Notes under the pieces: generated by a model
The model's input: only the letters and a program-made list of their open reading frames with translations
Told to the model about the DNA's origin: nothing
Databases searched by the model: none
From: Chamaecyparis obtusa
Taxonomy: Eukaryota; Streptophyta; Pinopsida; Cupressales; Cupressaceae
DNA length: 64,000 nt
Reading direction: 5' to 3'
Assembly (NCBI GenBank): GCA_027943335.1
Contig: BSBK01002925.1
Coordinates: 2,114,501 to 2,178,500, forward strand
Translations under genes and position numbers: made by a program
Part shown: positions 46,066-56,802 of the stretch, piece by piece
Numbering within the stretch: position 1 is the first letter of the stretch
How the letters are laid out: the number at the start of each line of letters is the position of its first letter

Positions 46066-48400
46066 CTAGATTCTAGTATTTTTGTCTCCAATTATCTATT
46101 CAGGCTTGTGATGTCTTCTTATGTATTTTTCCAAAATAGGTTTAACTCTTTTGTCCTTTGTTTCATTAGGTTCCCAAACAAGATTGTTAGATTCAGCTTT
46201 TGAATGCTCGGTAACCTCTTCCTGATAGTTGCCAGCATTATCTTGTAGCCTGACATGTTCTTGTTCTCTCTTGACACTATTTTCCTGATGCTCGACAACT
46301 TTTGTTTGTTGCTCAACATTTCTTACCTGAGAGTCGGCATCAGGTGCAAGTTTGTTACTTGCCTCTTCTTCCTCAATATACACAAAAGATTTGTAATCTT
46401 CTAGTTCTCTTTTGCTATCAACTTCATTTCTTTCTGTTATACCATTCTGTGGAGGTGTTCTAGGTGCAGACATCTATCTTTTAATTCCTCTATCATTGCA
46501 AAATAGATTAAATTCATTTGATGTAAATTCTCCACCTTGGTCAGATCTAAGACATTTTAGGTTCCTACCTATCTCCTTCTCAACTTTAGCCAAATACCAC
46601 TTAAAGAATTGAAAAGCTTCATATTTTTCTTTTAGAAACATTACATGCATCATCCTAGTATGATCATCAACAAATAAGATAAAGTATCTAGCACCATAGT
46701 AACTTTGTACACCCATAGGTTAACAAAGGTCAGTACAAACTAAATCTAAAATGTTTTTAGAAGTAAAGGATTTTCTCTTTAAACTTGACTTTATCATTTT
46801 TCCTAATTGACATTCCTTGCACATCACATTCTCATGTTTCTTCAGTCTAGGTAGACCTCTTACTTTCTTTTTCTTACTTATCTCTACCAGATTTTCAAAG
46901 TTAATATGACATAGCCTCCTATTCCCTAACCAAATATCATCAAGTTGTGCAATTAAACATGTCTCTTCAGATAGGTCAAGATAGAAAAAATTACCTCTAG
47001 TTCGATCATCACTTCCAATCAGTTCTCCAGTAGCATCAAAGATTTTAGCTTTCTTGTGATGAAATTCCACTCGGTAACCAGTTTTGTTCATTTGAGCAAC
47101 ACTTAGCAAATTGTAATTAAGACTTTCAACCCAATAAGCATTTTCACAAGATATCTTATCAGTTAGTTTAGTCAAAACTTTTCCTCTAATAGGACATGGT
47201 GCATCATTACCAAATTTTACACTTTTACCTCTGTAATGATGTAGAGTCTCAAACTTATTTTTGTCACCAGTCATGTGATGTGAATAGCCACTGTCAATAG
47301 TCCATTTATCATTTTTGTTCACATAGGATATCAATGTAGTTTTCTCATCCTCATCAGATTCATCTTTAATTGCCACATAGACTACCTCAATTTCCAAATC
47401 ATGACTATCAATGTCAATCTCTTTTTCAACAATGTAACAAGATTTCTTACCTTTTCCCTTGTAGTCTTTGTTCCTTTGGTAGCTTCTATCATATTTTTTG
47501 TCTTTGTGTTTTCTTTTCCTTTCATCATCTTTATCCTTCCTATCAGGACATCTAGCAGCTATATGACCAACTTTATTACATGCAAAACATATAATAGGGA
47601 GTTTACCTTTATACTTTCCTTTTCCCCTTCTTAGTCTTCTAGTGATAAGAGCTTCTAAATCTTCTAGGTCTTCATCAGAAATGTCACTATCACTTTCACT
47701 TTCACTTTCACTAATGCATCTTTCTTTTTCTTTCTTTGGCTTATTTAGAACTAGTTGTGACTTAAAAGAAGATTCAACATTTTCAATGCTTCCAATAGTG
47801 AAATTGTCATAATTAAAGAGTTCAAAAGTAGTCAGCTTACCAACCAAACTTTCCAAAGTAAGCACATTACCAGAGTTACATCTAGATTCCTAAATAGTTG
47901 AGATCTTAATAGAATATATAGGATGTAGGGTTCATAATACTTTTCCAATTATATTTTCATCATCAATAGTCCCATTTTCTCCTCTAATAGCATTCACAAC
48001 TTCATTTATCCTACCACAATATTGTGCAATGTTTTCACCTTCTTGCATTCTCATTTAATCAAACTTACCTCTAAGACTCTTGGCCTTTGCTTTTAGCACA
48101 TTCAGATCACCACCATAGATCCTTGCAAGAGTGTCCCACATATCTTTAGTAGTTGTCCAGTCCTTAATGTCCTCAAATTCTAGATAGCTTAGGGTAGATG
48201 CAATTTCCAGCATTGCCTTATTATGTTCTTGCTTGGCTCCCATTTCTTTAGTAGTCAAATATGTGATAGGAGAGACAGGCATTCTCAATGTAGTACTTTG
48301 TAGAGTCACCAATACCAGCCAGATGTAGCTTCATCAAGCTTTGCCATGCGGGGAACTTCTCCTTGTTCAACTTTTGTACCTCCTTATACATCCTGATCAT
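46066..48400 (-). pseudogene. Gag-protease-integrase of copia E2
   Basis: It starts at the ATG at 48400 (MIRMYKEVQKLNKEKFPAW). A small deletion near 48285 shifts the frame, and a TAA at 48055 follows KSLRGKFD. From 47865 to 46720 one frame covers the end of gag, the knuckle CFACNKVGHIAARCPD, the protease WTIDSGYSHHMTG, the pre-integrase CKECQLGK and the integrase start. 46716-46474 covers MGVQSYYGARYFILFVDDHT and the second acidic motif SDQGGEFTSNEF. After TPPQNGITERNE an in-frame deletion joins directly to a linker (VDSKRELEDYKSFVYIEEEE), so the integrase C-terminal part is missing. Confidence 0.9.
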
Positions 48401-48455
48401 TTGCTTCAAGTCCCTTTAAACTTGATATCTATCAACACTAATAATAAGCAACAAA

Positions 48456-48467
48456 GCTTTGATACCA
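48456..48467 (-). other. PBS of copia E2
   Basis: The plus strand GCTTTGATACCA is the complement of TGGTATCAAAGC, one change from the iMet primer site. Confidence 0.88.
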
Positions 48468-48469
48468 AT

Positions 48470-49969
48470 TGTTAATATGATTTTAGAACAAAAGAGGGGG
48501 GGGGGGGTGAATTGATTGTTCTCAGGTCTTGATGTATAAGAAAAACTTAAAAACTTTACTTCAAATTAGATCAAATAACCAAAAAAACTCGGTCATCACT
48601 GATTCAATAATAGAAACATCTAACAATGTAGTGCACTACCTAGGTGTAACTTAACTTGTAAAACATAGTAATGTTCAGATCTAAACATTCACACAAGTAT
48701 AAACACTAGGATTTATAGTGGAAACCCAATTTGGAAAAAACTACTTTGTAACATGCTACTATTATTTTCACTCTTTTGAAGTGATCTTAGTTAAAAGCCA
48801 ACCCGATCAAAGTTTACGATACACACTGTCAAGTGTGACCCAGTTAAAGGATTTCAATCACCCTGTTAAAAGTGTGCCTGGTCAAAGGACTTACATACAC
48901 TCCATTAGAATGCAACCTTGTTCAAAGGATTTAACATATAACTTTTAGGTCAACCTCGGTTAGAAAGATTTTGACTGTTACAATGGTTAGAAAGTAGCAG
49001 CAGTATTGATCTGAAAAACATACAACTCACTTTGGAAATATCAAATCCAATTCTATACACTAATGCTGGTTTACTGACTTTGAAACTTTTCCATCTCCAT
49101 CTTTGATCTGCTTGGAACTTTTCTTCAAGCAACCACCACAATTACCTTCAGCCTTTTCTACTTATTCAGTCAATAAAATTTTCTCTTCCAGCATTCTTTG
49201 TTCACTCATGCACATACATATCAAAATGTTCAAGTTCCCTTATATTTTCCACAATTAGGTTAGCTCATCTTTTGCCACTCAATCTCATTCATAGATCTTA
49301 GGGTTAGGTCAGATTCATTGAATCCACCCGCTTCATGTTCTTCAGATCCTTTTCTAGAATCATATCAAATCTCTTAAAGATTTACAATAAAACATTTTAC
49401 AGTGCATTTAATGCTTTCAAACAATCAATAAATAAAGTCAACACATTTTACATAATCCAAGAATTCAACAATGCCAGCTCCAAAATTAAATTCTCTTCAA
49501 ATATAAAACTACTAATGCTTGGTCAATACTGTGATTGTCCACTCGGTCTTCATTAGAAAGCTCACTCATTACTCAAACTATTTCCTCGGCTTACACTATC
49601 TTCCTCAACAATTTACTGATGCTCGGTCAACACTAGAATTTTGTTCGAGAAATACTAACTCAGTCGACACTAACATCACTCATCTTAAACATGATTTTTC
49701 CATTCTTTGCTCGGTTAAGCCTACCAGTTTAGTCTTCAATCTTACTAAGATAAACAATACATTGTCTCATCATTATACATCATAGTCAACTACACTTTGT
49801 AGTATCAAGATAACTCAACCTTTCCCTAGGTGCTATTGTTACCAACCTTGCTTAGCCCTCTTAGCAACGCTGAAATAGATATAGTACTTTCCTAAGTAGC
49901 AACAGTCTTACTAATTAAGGTTTGACATCAATGACAATACAATAATTGTTTCAATTGCAGTTTCCAACA
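48470..49969 (-). repeat. 5' LTR of copia E2
   Basis: 1500 bp, TGTTAATATGATTTTAG to GCAGTTTCCAACA, with a run of 12 G before TGAATTG. Confidence 0.92.
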
Positions 49970-49998
49970 CTGTTTACAACATATTTGATGTGTTGATC

Positions 49999-52900
49999 CT
50001 AGCTTGACTAGGAAGCCTTAGTTAGGGGAAGAACCCCTAATTGACCTCTCATATATTCATGAGCTTCTTTAGGTAAAGCTTTAGTGAATATGTCAGCTAG
50101 TTGTTCCTTTGTATTCACATATTCCATTCAGACCTCTTAATCTTGTACTAGTTCCCTCAAGTAATGATACTTGATGGCAATGTGTTTGGTCTTAGTGTGC
50201 ATCACTAGATTCTTAGAGATGTTGATATCACTTGTGTTGTTAGATTAGATGACAACTAGTTCAGTGATCTCTTCTTTCATGTCTACTAATAATTTCTTTA
50301 TCCATACCAAGTTTGAACAATTCAATGCTATAGCTACATACTTGGCTTCAGTAGCAGATTAGGAAATGCTATTTTGTTTCTTGCTTGTCCAGGAGACTAA
50401 TCTCTATCCAAGAAAGAAAGCTCCGCCACTAGTTCTTTTCCTCTCATCCACATTTCTTGCCTAATAAGCATCAGTATACACTTTCAGTTCAAACTTTTCA
50501 TGCTTCTTGTAGTATAATCCATAGTTAGCAGTCCCTTTCAAATATCTCATTATCCTTTTGATAGCCATCATGTGAGTTTCCTTAGGATTGGCAGAGAATC
50601 TTTCCACAATCCCAACAACTAGAGCAATATTAGGTTGGTTTTGTATAGCATACTGCAGTTTACCAATCATGGATCTATACAAGGTCTAGTTTACCTCTAT
50701 AGCATCATCATTTTTAGAAAAGTTTTGTCCAATAGCCATGGGAGTACTTACTAGCCTTGAATCTTCCATACCAAAGGTTTTCAGTATCTCATGAACATAT
50801 TTAGACTGGGTGATGAAAATTCCTTTCTCCATCTGATATACTTGTAAACCAAAAAAGAATTTGATCTCCCCAAACATACTCATTTCAAATTTATTTTGCA
50901 TTTCATTTGAAAATTTCTTACACAAGGCATCTTGTCCACCAAATATAATATCATCTACAAAAATCTTAGCCACAAGATTCCTTTACCTTCTTCATCTTTC
51001 ATGTAGAGATTGCTTTTTCCATTTTCCCTTGAGAATCCAATTTGTATCAGGTAGTTGTGCAGCCTCTCATACCATGCTTTGGGAGCTTTCTTTAGTCCAT
51101 ATAGTGCTTTATTCAATTTTTAAACCATGTGTCTTTTGTTTCGATCAACAAATCCTTATGGCTATTCTATGTACACTTCTTCTAATATACCATTAAAAAA
51201 TGTAGACTTGACATCCATTTGGTATACTTTGAAATATTTGTAAGCAACATATGCAAGTAAAGTTCTTCCTCCTTCTAATATTGCTATAGGGGAAAATGTC
51301 TCCCCATAATCTATTCCTTCTTCTTGTGCGTAGCCTTTGCATACCAGCTTAGCTTAGTTTCTTATGATTTGACCATGCTGATTCAACTTGTTTCTGAAAA
51401 CCCACTTTTTTCCAATGACATTTTTATTTTCTAGTCTTGGCACCAGAGTCCAGGTATCATTCTTCTCTATCTAGTCTATCTCCTCATTCATTTCTTGTAT
51501 CCTATCTTCATTTTCTAATGCCTCCCTTGTTGTCTTAGGCTCGAATTCACACAGTAAACATGTAGGATCTCTTGTCTTTCTTTTGGTTAAAAATCCAATA
51601 TCTTTGTCTCCAATGATTTGTTTAGGCTTGTGATGTCTCCTTACATATTGTGCCAAAATAGGATCTATTCTCCTTTCTTCTTTCTCTTTAGGTTCACCAA
51701 CAAGATTGTTAGATTTAGCATCTAAATGCTCAACAAACTCTTCCTAATACTTTACATCATTCTCCTTTCATTCGACATGTTCTTCTTGTCTCTCAGCATT
51801 ATTTTCCTGATGCTCAACATTTCTTACCTGAGACTCTGCATCAGGTGCAAGTTTGTAACTCATCTCTCCTTCCTCTATATACACAAAAGATCTGTAATCT
51901 TATGGTTCTCTCTTGCTATTAGCTTCATTTTTCTCTGCATACTCATCAAGTTTGACATTCACACTTTCCACAATTTTTTTAGTATTAGAGTTCAAACACT
52001 TGTAAGCTTTATTTTTTGTCAAATAGCCTAGGAATATGCCCTCATCACTTTTAGCATCAAATTTTCCATTCCTATTATCCTTTAGTATGTAGCATTTGCT
52101 TCCAAAAATTCTAAAATATTTTACATTAGGTGCATACCCATGCCATAACTCATAAGGTGTCAAATTTGTACCTTTTTAAATTTGTACTTAGTTAAGAATA
52201 TAAACTATTGTACTTACAGATTCTCTCTAGTTCTTTTGTACAACATTCTTTTCAATCATTAATGTCCTTGTGCAATCTAGGATAGATCTGTTCCTTCTCT
52301 CTGCTATATCATTCTATAGAGTTGTCCTTGGCATAGACATCTATCTTTTGATCCATCTATCATTGCAAAATAGATTGAATTCATTGGATATGAATTCTCC
52401 ACCTCAGTCAGATCTTAGACACTTCAGCTTCCTACCTGTCTACTTTTCAACCTTAGCCAAATACCACTTAAAGAATTGAAAAGCATCAGATTTTTATTTT
52501 AAGAACATTACAGTCATCATTCTAGTATAATCATCAACAAATATGATAAAATATCTAGCACCACAATAGCTTTGTACACCCATAGGTCCATAAAGGTTAG
52601 TATGAACCAAATCTAAAGCATTCTCAAAAGTAAAAGTCTTACTCTTAAAACTAGACTTTGTCATCTTACCCAACTAACATTGTTTGCACATTACATTCTC
52701 AAGTTTCTTCAATCTAGGTAGACCTCTCACTTTCTTCTTCTTACTAATTTATACTAGATTATCAAAGTTAAGATGACATAGCTTCTTATTCCATAACCAA
52801 ATATCATCAAGTTGTGCAATCATACATGTTTCTTCAGATAGGTCTAGATAGAACAATTTACCTCTTATTTGTTCTCCACTTCCAATTAGTTCACCAGTGG

Positions 52901-54254
52901 CATCAAATATTTTGGCCTTCCTATGATGAAATTCCACTTAGTATCCAATGATATTAAGCTATTCAACACTCAGTAGATTATAGTTAAGACCCTCAACCCA
53001 ATAAGAATTTTCACAAGTGATCTTATCAGTCAGTTTAATCAATCCTTTACCTCTAATAGGACATGGTGCATCATTACCAAATTTTGCACTTCTACCTTTA
53101 TAATGATCTAAGATATCAAACTTACTCTTGTCACCAGTCATGTGATGTGAACAACCATTGTCAATAATCCATTTATCATTTTTGTTCACATAGGAAATCA
53201 ATGCAATTTTCTCATCCTCATCAGACTCATCTTTCATTGCAACATAGACAACCTCAACTTCAAAATCATCACTATCAGTGTCAGTCTCTTCTTTGGCAAT
53301 ATAGAAGGATTTCTTACCTTTCCCTTTGTAATCCTTGTACCTTCGGTAGCCTCTATCTTCTCTTTTTTCTTTATGCTTGTTGTCTCTTTCTTCCTCCTTA
53401 TCATCCCTATCAGGACATCTAGCAGCTATATGACCAAGTTCATTGCATGAAAAACATATAATAGAGAATTTACCTTTATACTTTCATTTTCCCCTTTTCA
53501 ATCTTCTAGCTATAAGAGCTTCTAGATCCTCAAGTTCTTCATCAGATGTGTCACTTTCACTTTCACTCTCACTAATGCATCTTTCTTTTTCCTTCTTTGA
53601 CTTACTCAAAACCATTTGAGACTTAACAGTAGATTCAACATTAGCAATAGTGAAGTTATCATAGTTAGAAAAGTCAAAAGCCGTAAGCTTACCAACCAAA
53701 CATTCCAAAGTAAGAGGATTGGTAGGGTTACATCTAGATTCTTGAATTGCTAAAATTTTGATGGCATAAATAGTATGTAGAGTTCTCAATACTTTTCTAA
53801 TAATAGTTTGATCATCAATAGTTCCATTTTATCCTCTAATAGAATTTACAACTTTTATTCTACCACAATATTGAGCAATATTCTCACCTTCTTGCATTCT
53901 TATTTCATCAAATTTACCTCTCGGGCTCTTAGCTTTTTCTCTTAGTACATTTATGTCACTGCCATAGATGTTTTCAAGAGTGTCCCATATTTTCTTTCTA
54001 TTTGTGCAGTCTTTGATGTCTTCAAATTTCGGATAGCTTAGGGTAGATGCAAACTCCAACATTTCTTGATTGTGCTCTTGTTTAGCTCTCATCTCCTCAG
54101 TAGTCAGAGGTGCAACAAGTGTGACATAATCATGCTCAACATAATACTTTGTAGAATCACCAATACCAGCTAGATGTAGCTTCACCAAACTTTTCCGTGT
54201 AGAGAAGTTCTCCTTATTTAGCTTTGGTATCTCCTTCTTATACATCCTGATCAT
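49999..54254 (-). pseudogene. Gag-pol polyprotein of copia E3
   Basis: It runs from the ATG at 54254 (MIRMYKKEIPKLNKENF) to a TAG at 49999-50001. Gag ends with the knuckle CFSCNELGHIAARCPD. The protease reads WIIDNGCSHHMTG, so the DSG motif has become DNG. Integrase has MGVQSYCGARYFIIFVDDYT and GGEFISNEFNLFC, and keeps the region missing from E2 (MTPYELWHGYAPNVKYFRIF). A charged linker with KYIRRHHKPK-type text follows. RT has GKKWVFRNKLNQHGQ and KIFVDDIIFGGQDALCKKF, with a frameshift just before the latter. RNase H has TDAY*ARNVDERKRTSGG, which is damaged. Over 20 stops in total. Confidence 0.9.
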
Positions 54255-54299
54255 TTTCTTCAAGTACCTTTAAAATTGTTCTCTATAAGCACCAACCTG

Positions 54300-54311
54300 G
54301 CTCTAATACCA
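54300..54311 (-). other. PBS of copia E3
   Basis: The plus strand GCTCTAATACCA is the complement of TGGTATTAGAGC, one change from the consensus. Confidence 0.88.
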
Positions 54312-54313
54312 AT

Positions 54314-55806
54314 TATTAATATGATTTAAAACAACAGAGGGGGGGGGGGGTGGCATGAATCAATTGTTCTCAGGTCTAGATTTATAAAACAAACTTTAAA
54401 ACTCTTCAACAAATTAGATCTAACAAGCAATAGCTACTCGGTCATTACTGATTGCATAATAGAAACATATAACAGTGCAGTCCACTATCCAATAGTATCT
54501 AATTTGAAAAACACATAAATGTTCAAACCAAAACATTCACACAAGTATTAACACTAGGATTTATAGTGGAAACCCAATTTGGGAAAAACCACTTTGTAAC
54601 ATGTTACTATTATTTTCACTTTTCTGAAGTGAGCTCTGTGAAAATCCAACCCTATCAAAGGTTACAAACTTACTATCAGGTGTGACCCGATTAAAGGATT
54701 TTAACCACTTTGTTAAAAGTGTGTCTTGTTATAGGACTTACATACATTCCATTAGAATGCAACCTTGTTGAAAGGATTTATACAAATGACTATTACGTGG
54801 ACCTCTATTAAAAGGATTTTGATTGATACAATGGTTAGAAAGTAACAATAGCATTGATTTGAAAACATACAACTCACTTTGCAAAATATTAGATCCAATT
54901 CCATACACATATGCTAGCTTACTAACTATGAACCTTTTCCATCTCCATTACTAATCTACTTAGAAATCCCTTCAAGCATTCACAACACTTCTCCTTCAAC
55001 CTTTTCTACTTATACAGTTAATAACATCAACAATACTTCTAGCATCCTCTTCTTTTTCAACCTCATGCTTAGGTTCCCTTAATACTTCCTCAATTAGGTC
55101 AATACATCTTTTTATACTTAATCTCCTCCAGAGATCTTAGGGTTAGGTCAGATTCATCGAATCCTTCCAACTTTATGTTCTTTGTCTATTCTTCTAAGAA
55201 CATCTCAAATCTCTTAATAGATTTACAATAAAACATTTTATAGTGCATTAAATGCTTTCATACAATCAATAAATAAATTCAACATGTTTTACATAATCCA
55301 ATAATTCAACTATGTCAGTTGAGAATCTGAATTCTTCCTCTAATGTAAATTACTGACACTCGGTCAATATAGTGTTCAACTCCTTGATATTCATTAGAAA
55401 GCTCAGTCAACATAAAAACTATTTCCTCAGCTAATACTATCTTGCTCGACAATTAACTGATGTTTGGTCAACACTGAATTTACTCGGCATATACTAACTT
55501 GGTCGACATTAACATCACTTGGCTTAAACTAGATTTCTTCACCTTTTCGTGATTAAGCCTACCAGTTTAATCTTCATTCTTACTTAGATAAGTAATATAT
55601 TATCTTATCATTGTGCCACATGATCAAGTACTCATTGAAGTATCAAGATAACTCAACCTTTCCTTAGGTGCTCTTGTTACCAACCTTTCCTACCCTCTTC
55701 ACAACAATCAAATAGATAAAGTAATTTCTTAAATAGCAACAATCTTACCAGTTAAGGTTTGACATCAATGACAATACAAAAATTGCTTCAATTGTAGTTT
55801 CCAACA
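54314..55806 (-). repeat. 5' LTR of copia E3
   Basis: 1493 bp, TATTAATATGATTTAAAAC to TTGTAGTTTCCAACA, with a run of 12 G near 54339-54350 where the 3' LTR has only GGTGGGG. Confidence 0.9.
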
Positions 55807-55812
55807 ATACCA

Positions 55813-55925
55813 TGTTAAGATTTGATTAGATTGTATTTGATTCTATGTTTTTATTGTAGATTGAATTGATGAGACTTGCATTGATTGATTTATACACTTG
55901 TTTTTTGTTCAATGAAAATCATATT
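55813..55925 (-). repeat. 5' LTR of element D, left part
   Basis: TGTTAAGATTTGATTAGATT through GAAAATCATATT matches 11841-11953. It is cut by gypsy B-2. Confidence 0.88.
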
Positions 55926-56764
55926 TGATGAAGGGTGCTCCCCTTAATACCACAAACACATAACAAAAATAGAGAAACAACAACAATAATATGCAAGAAT
56001 AGAAAATTGGCTTCTTATTATCTCCACAAATGTGGAATTACAAACTTTCAAAATTACAATATACAAAGCTACATGGGCATTCCCTTACAATATTCTATAG
56101 GACAAAGCCGCGAATCAATACCCAGAACTACTTAGACAACACTACGGGCCTTCTTTATATAGGCAATTTCCACCGCCTGAGAGGGTTCCAGAAATTTAGC
56201 CCTAAGGGCTGACCCAACTTAGAATTATTTTATTTTTTAATTTATTACATCAAAGTCAGCTCAAAATAAATTTTGAAACCTAAACAGAAATTTTGAAATA
56301 AAATTATTTTCTGCCATTTCAAGTGGCCTGAATTCTGGAGACCATAAGTCATCACCAGTTGACCCAATTGACTATTATAACCCCATTTTGGAAATGCCAC
56401 AAAGCACTCTACAAGCTTGACTAGCGCAAAGCACCTATCACCCAATTCTTTGACCTCATTCGAGGCCTCTAAAGCCTTCAAAACTGAGTTTGAAGTTTTT
56501 GTACCCTGTTGCCAATACTGAAAATCTTCAATATCTTCAAAACTAGACCTGATCTAGCCATGAAACTTTACTGGCAGGCTGATATGACTGAGATGAACCT
56601 CCATATGTAAAATCAGACATTCTAAGATCGTAAGACCAACTTACTAAAAATAGAAAGTTTCCATAAATAGCAACTCTGCACAAGATAGCCCTTATTGAAT
56701 ACAAAAATAGAAATATTTTTGGGTGATGCAAGATTGCCCTTACACCCAGGATGCTCCTGCATCA
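55926..56764 (-). repeat. 3' LTR of gypsy B-2
   Basis: 839 bp, plus strand TGATGAAGGGTGCTCCCC to GATGCTCCTGCATCA. Confidence 0.93.
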
Positions 56765-56802
56765 GACACCTGGGGTAATTTGAGAAGTCAGCTTGTCATG
56801 AC

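Larger units (their letters stand above)
41943..49969 (-). mobile_element. Copia element E2, nested in E3
   Basis: The truncated 3' LTR is 41943-43138, coding is 43139-48400, and the 5' LTR is 48470-49969. E3 sequence continues collinearly on both sides. The flanks ATCTT and CTGTT do not match well, so the target duplication has decayed or been altered. It also holds the TRIM and solo LTR G. Confidence 0.87.
40047..55806 (-). mobile_element. Copia element E3, containing copia E2
   Basis: The 3' LTR is 40047-41527, the interior is 41528-41942 and 49970-54313, and the 5' LTR is 54314-55806. The target duplication is ATATC (40042-40046) and ATACC (55807-55811). The two LTRs share family-specific text (AAAACTCTTCAACAAAT, AGCTACTCGGTCATTACTGA) that the E2 and C1 LTRs lack, which pairs them across the E2 insertion. 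Confidence 0.9.

Noticed and set aside
41938..49974. Target duplication of E2
   Set aside because: ATCTT and CTGTT match poorly. The nesting rests on collinear E3 sequence on both sides and LTR pairing, not on this duplication.
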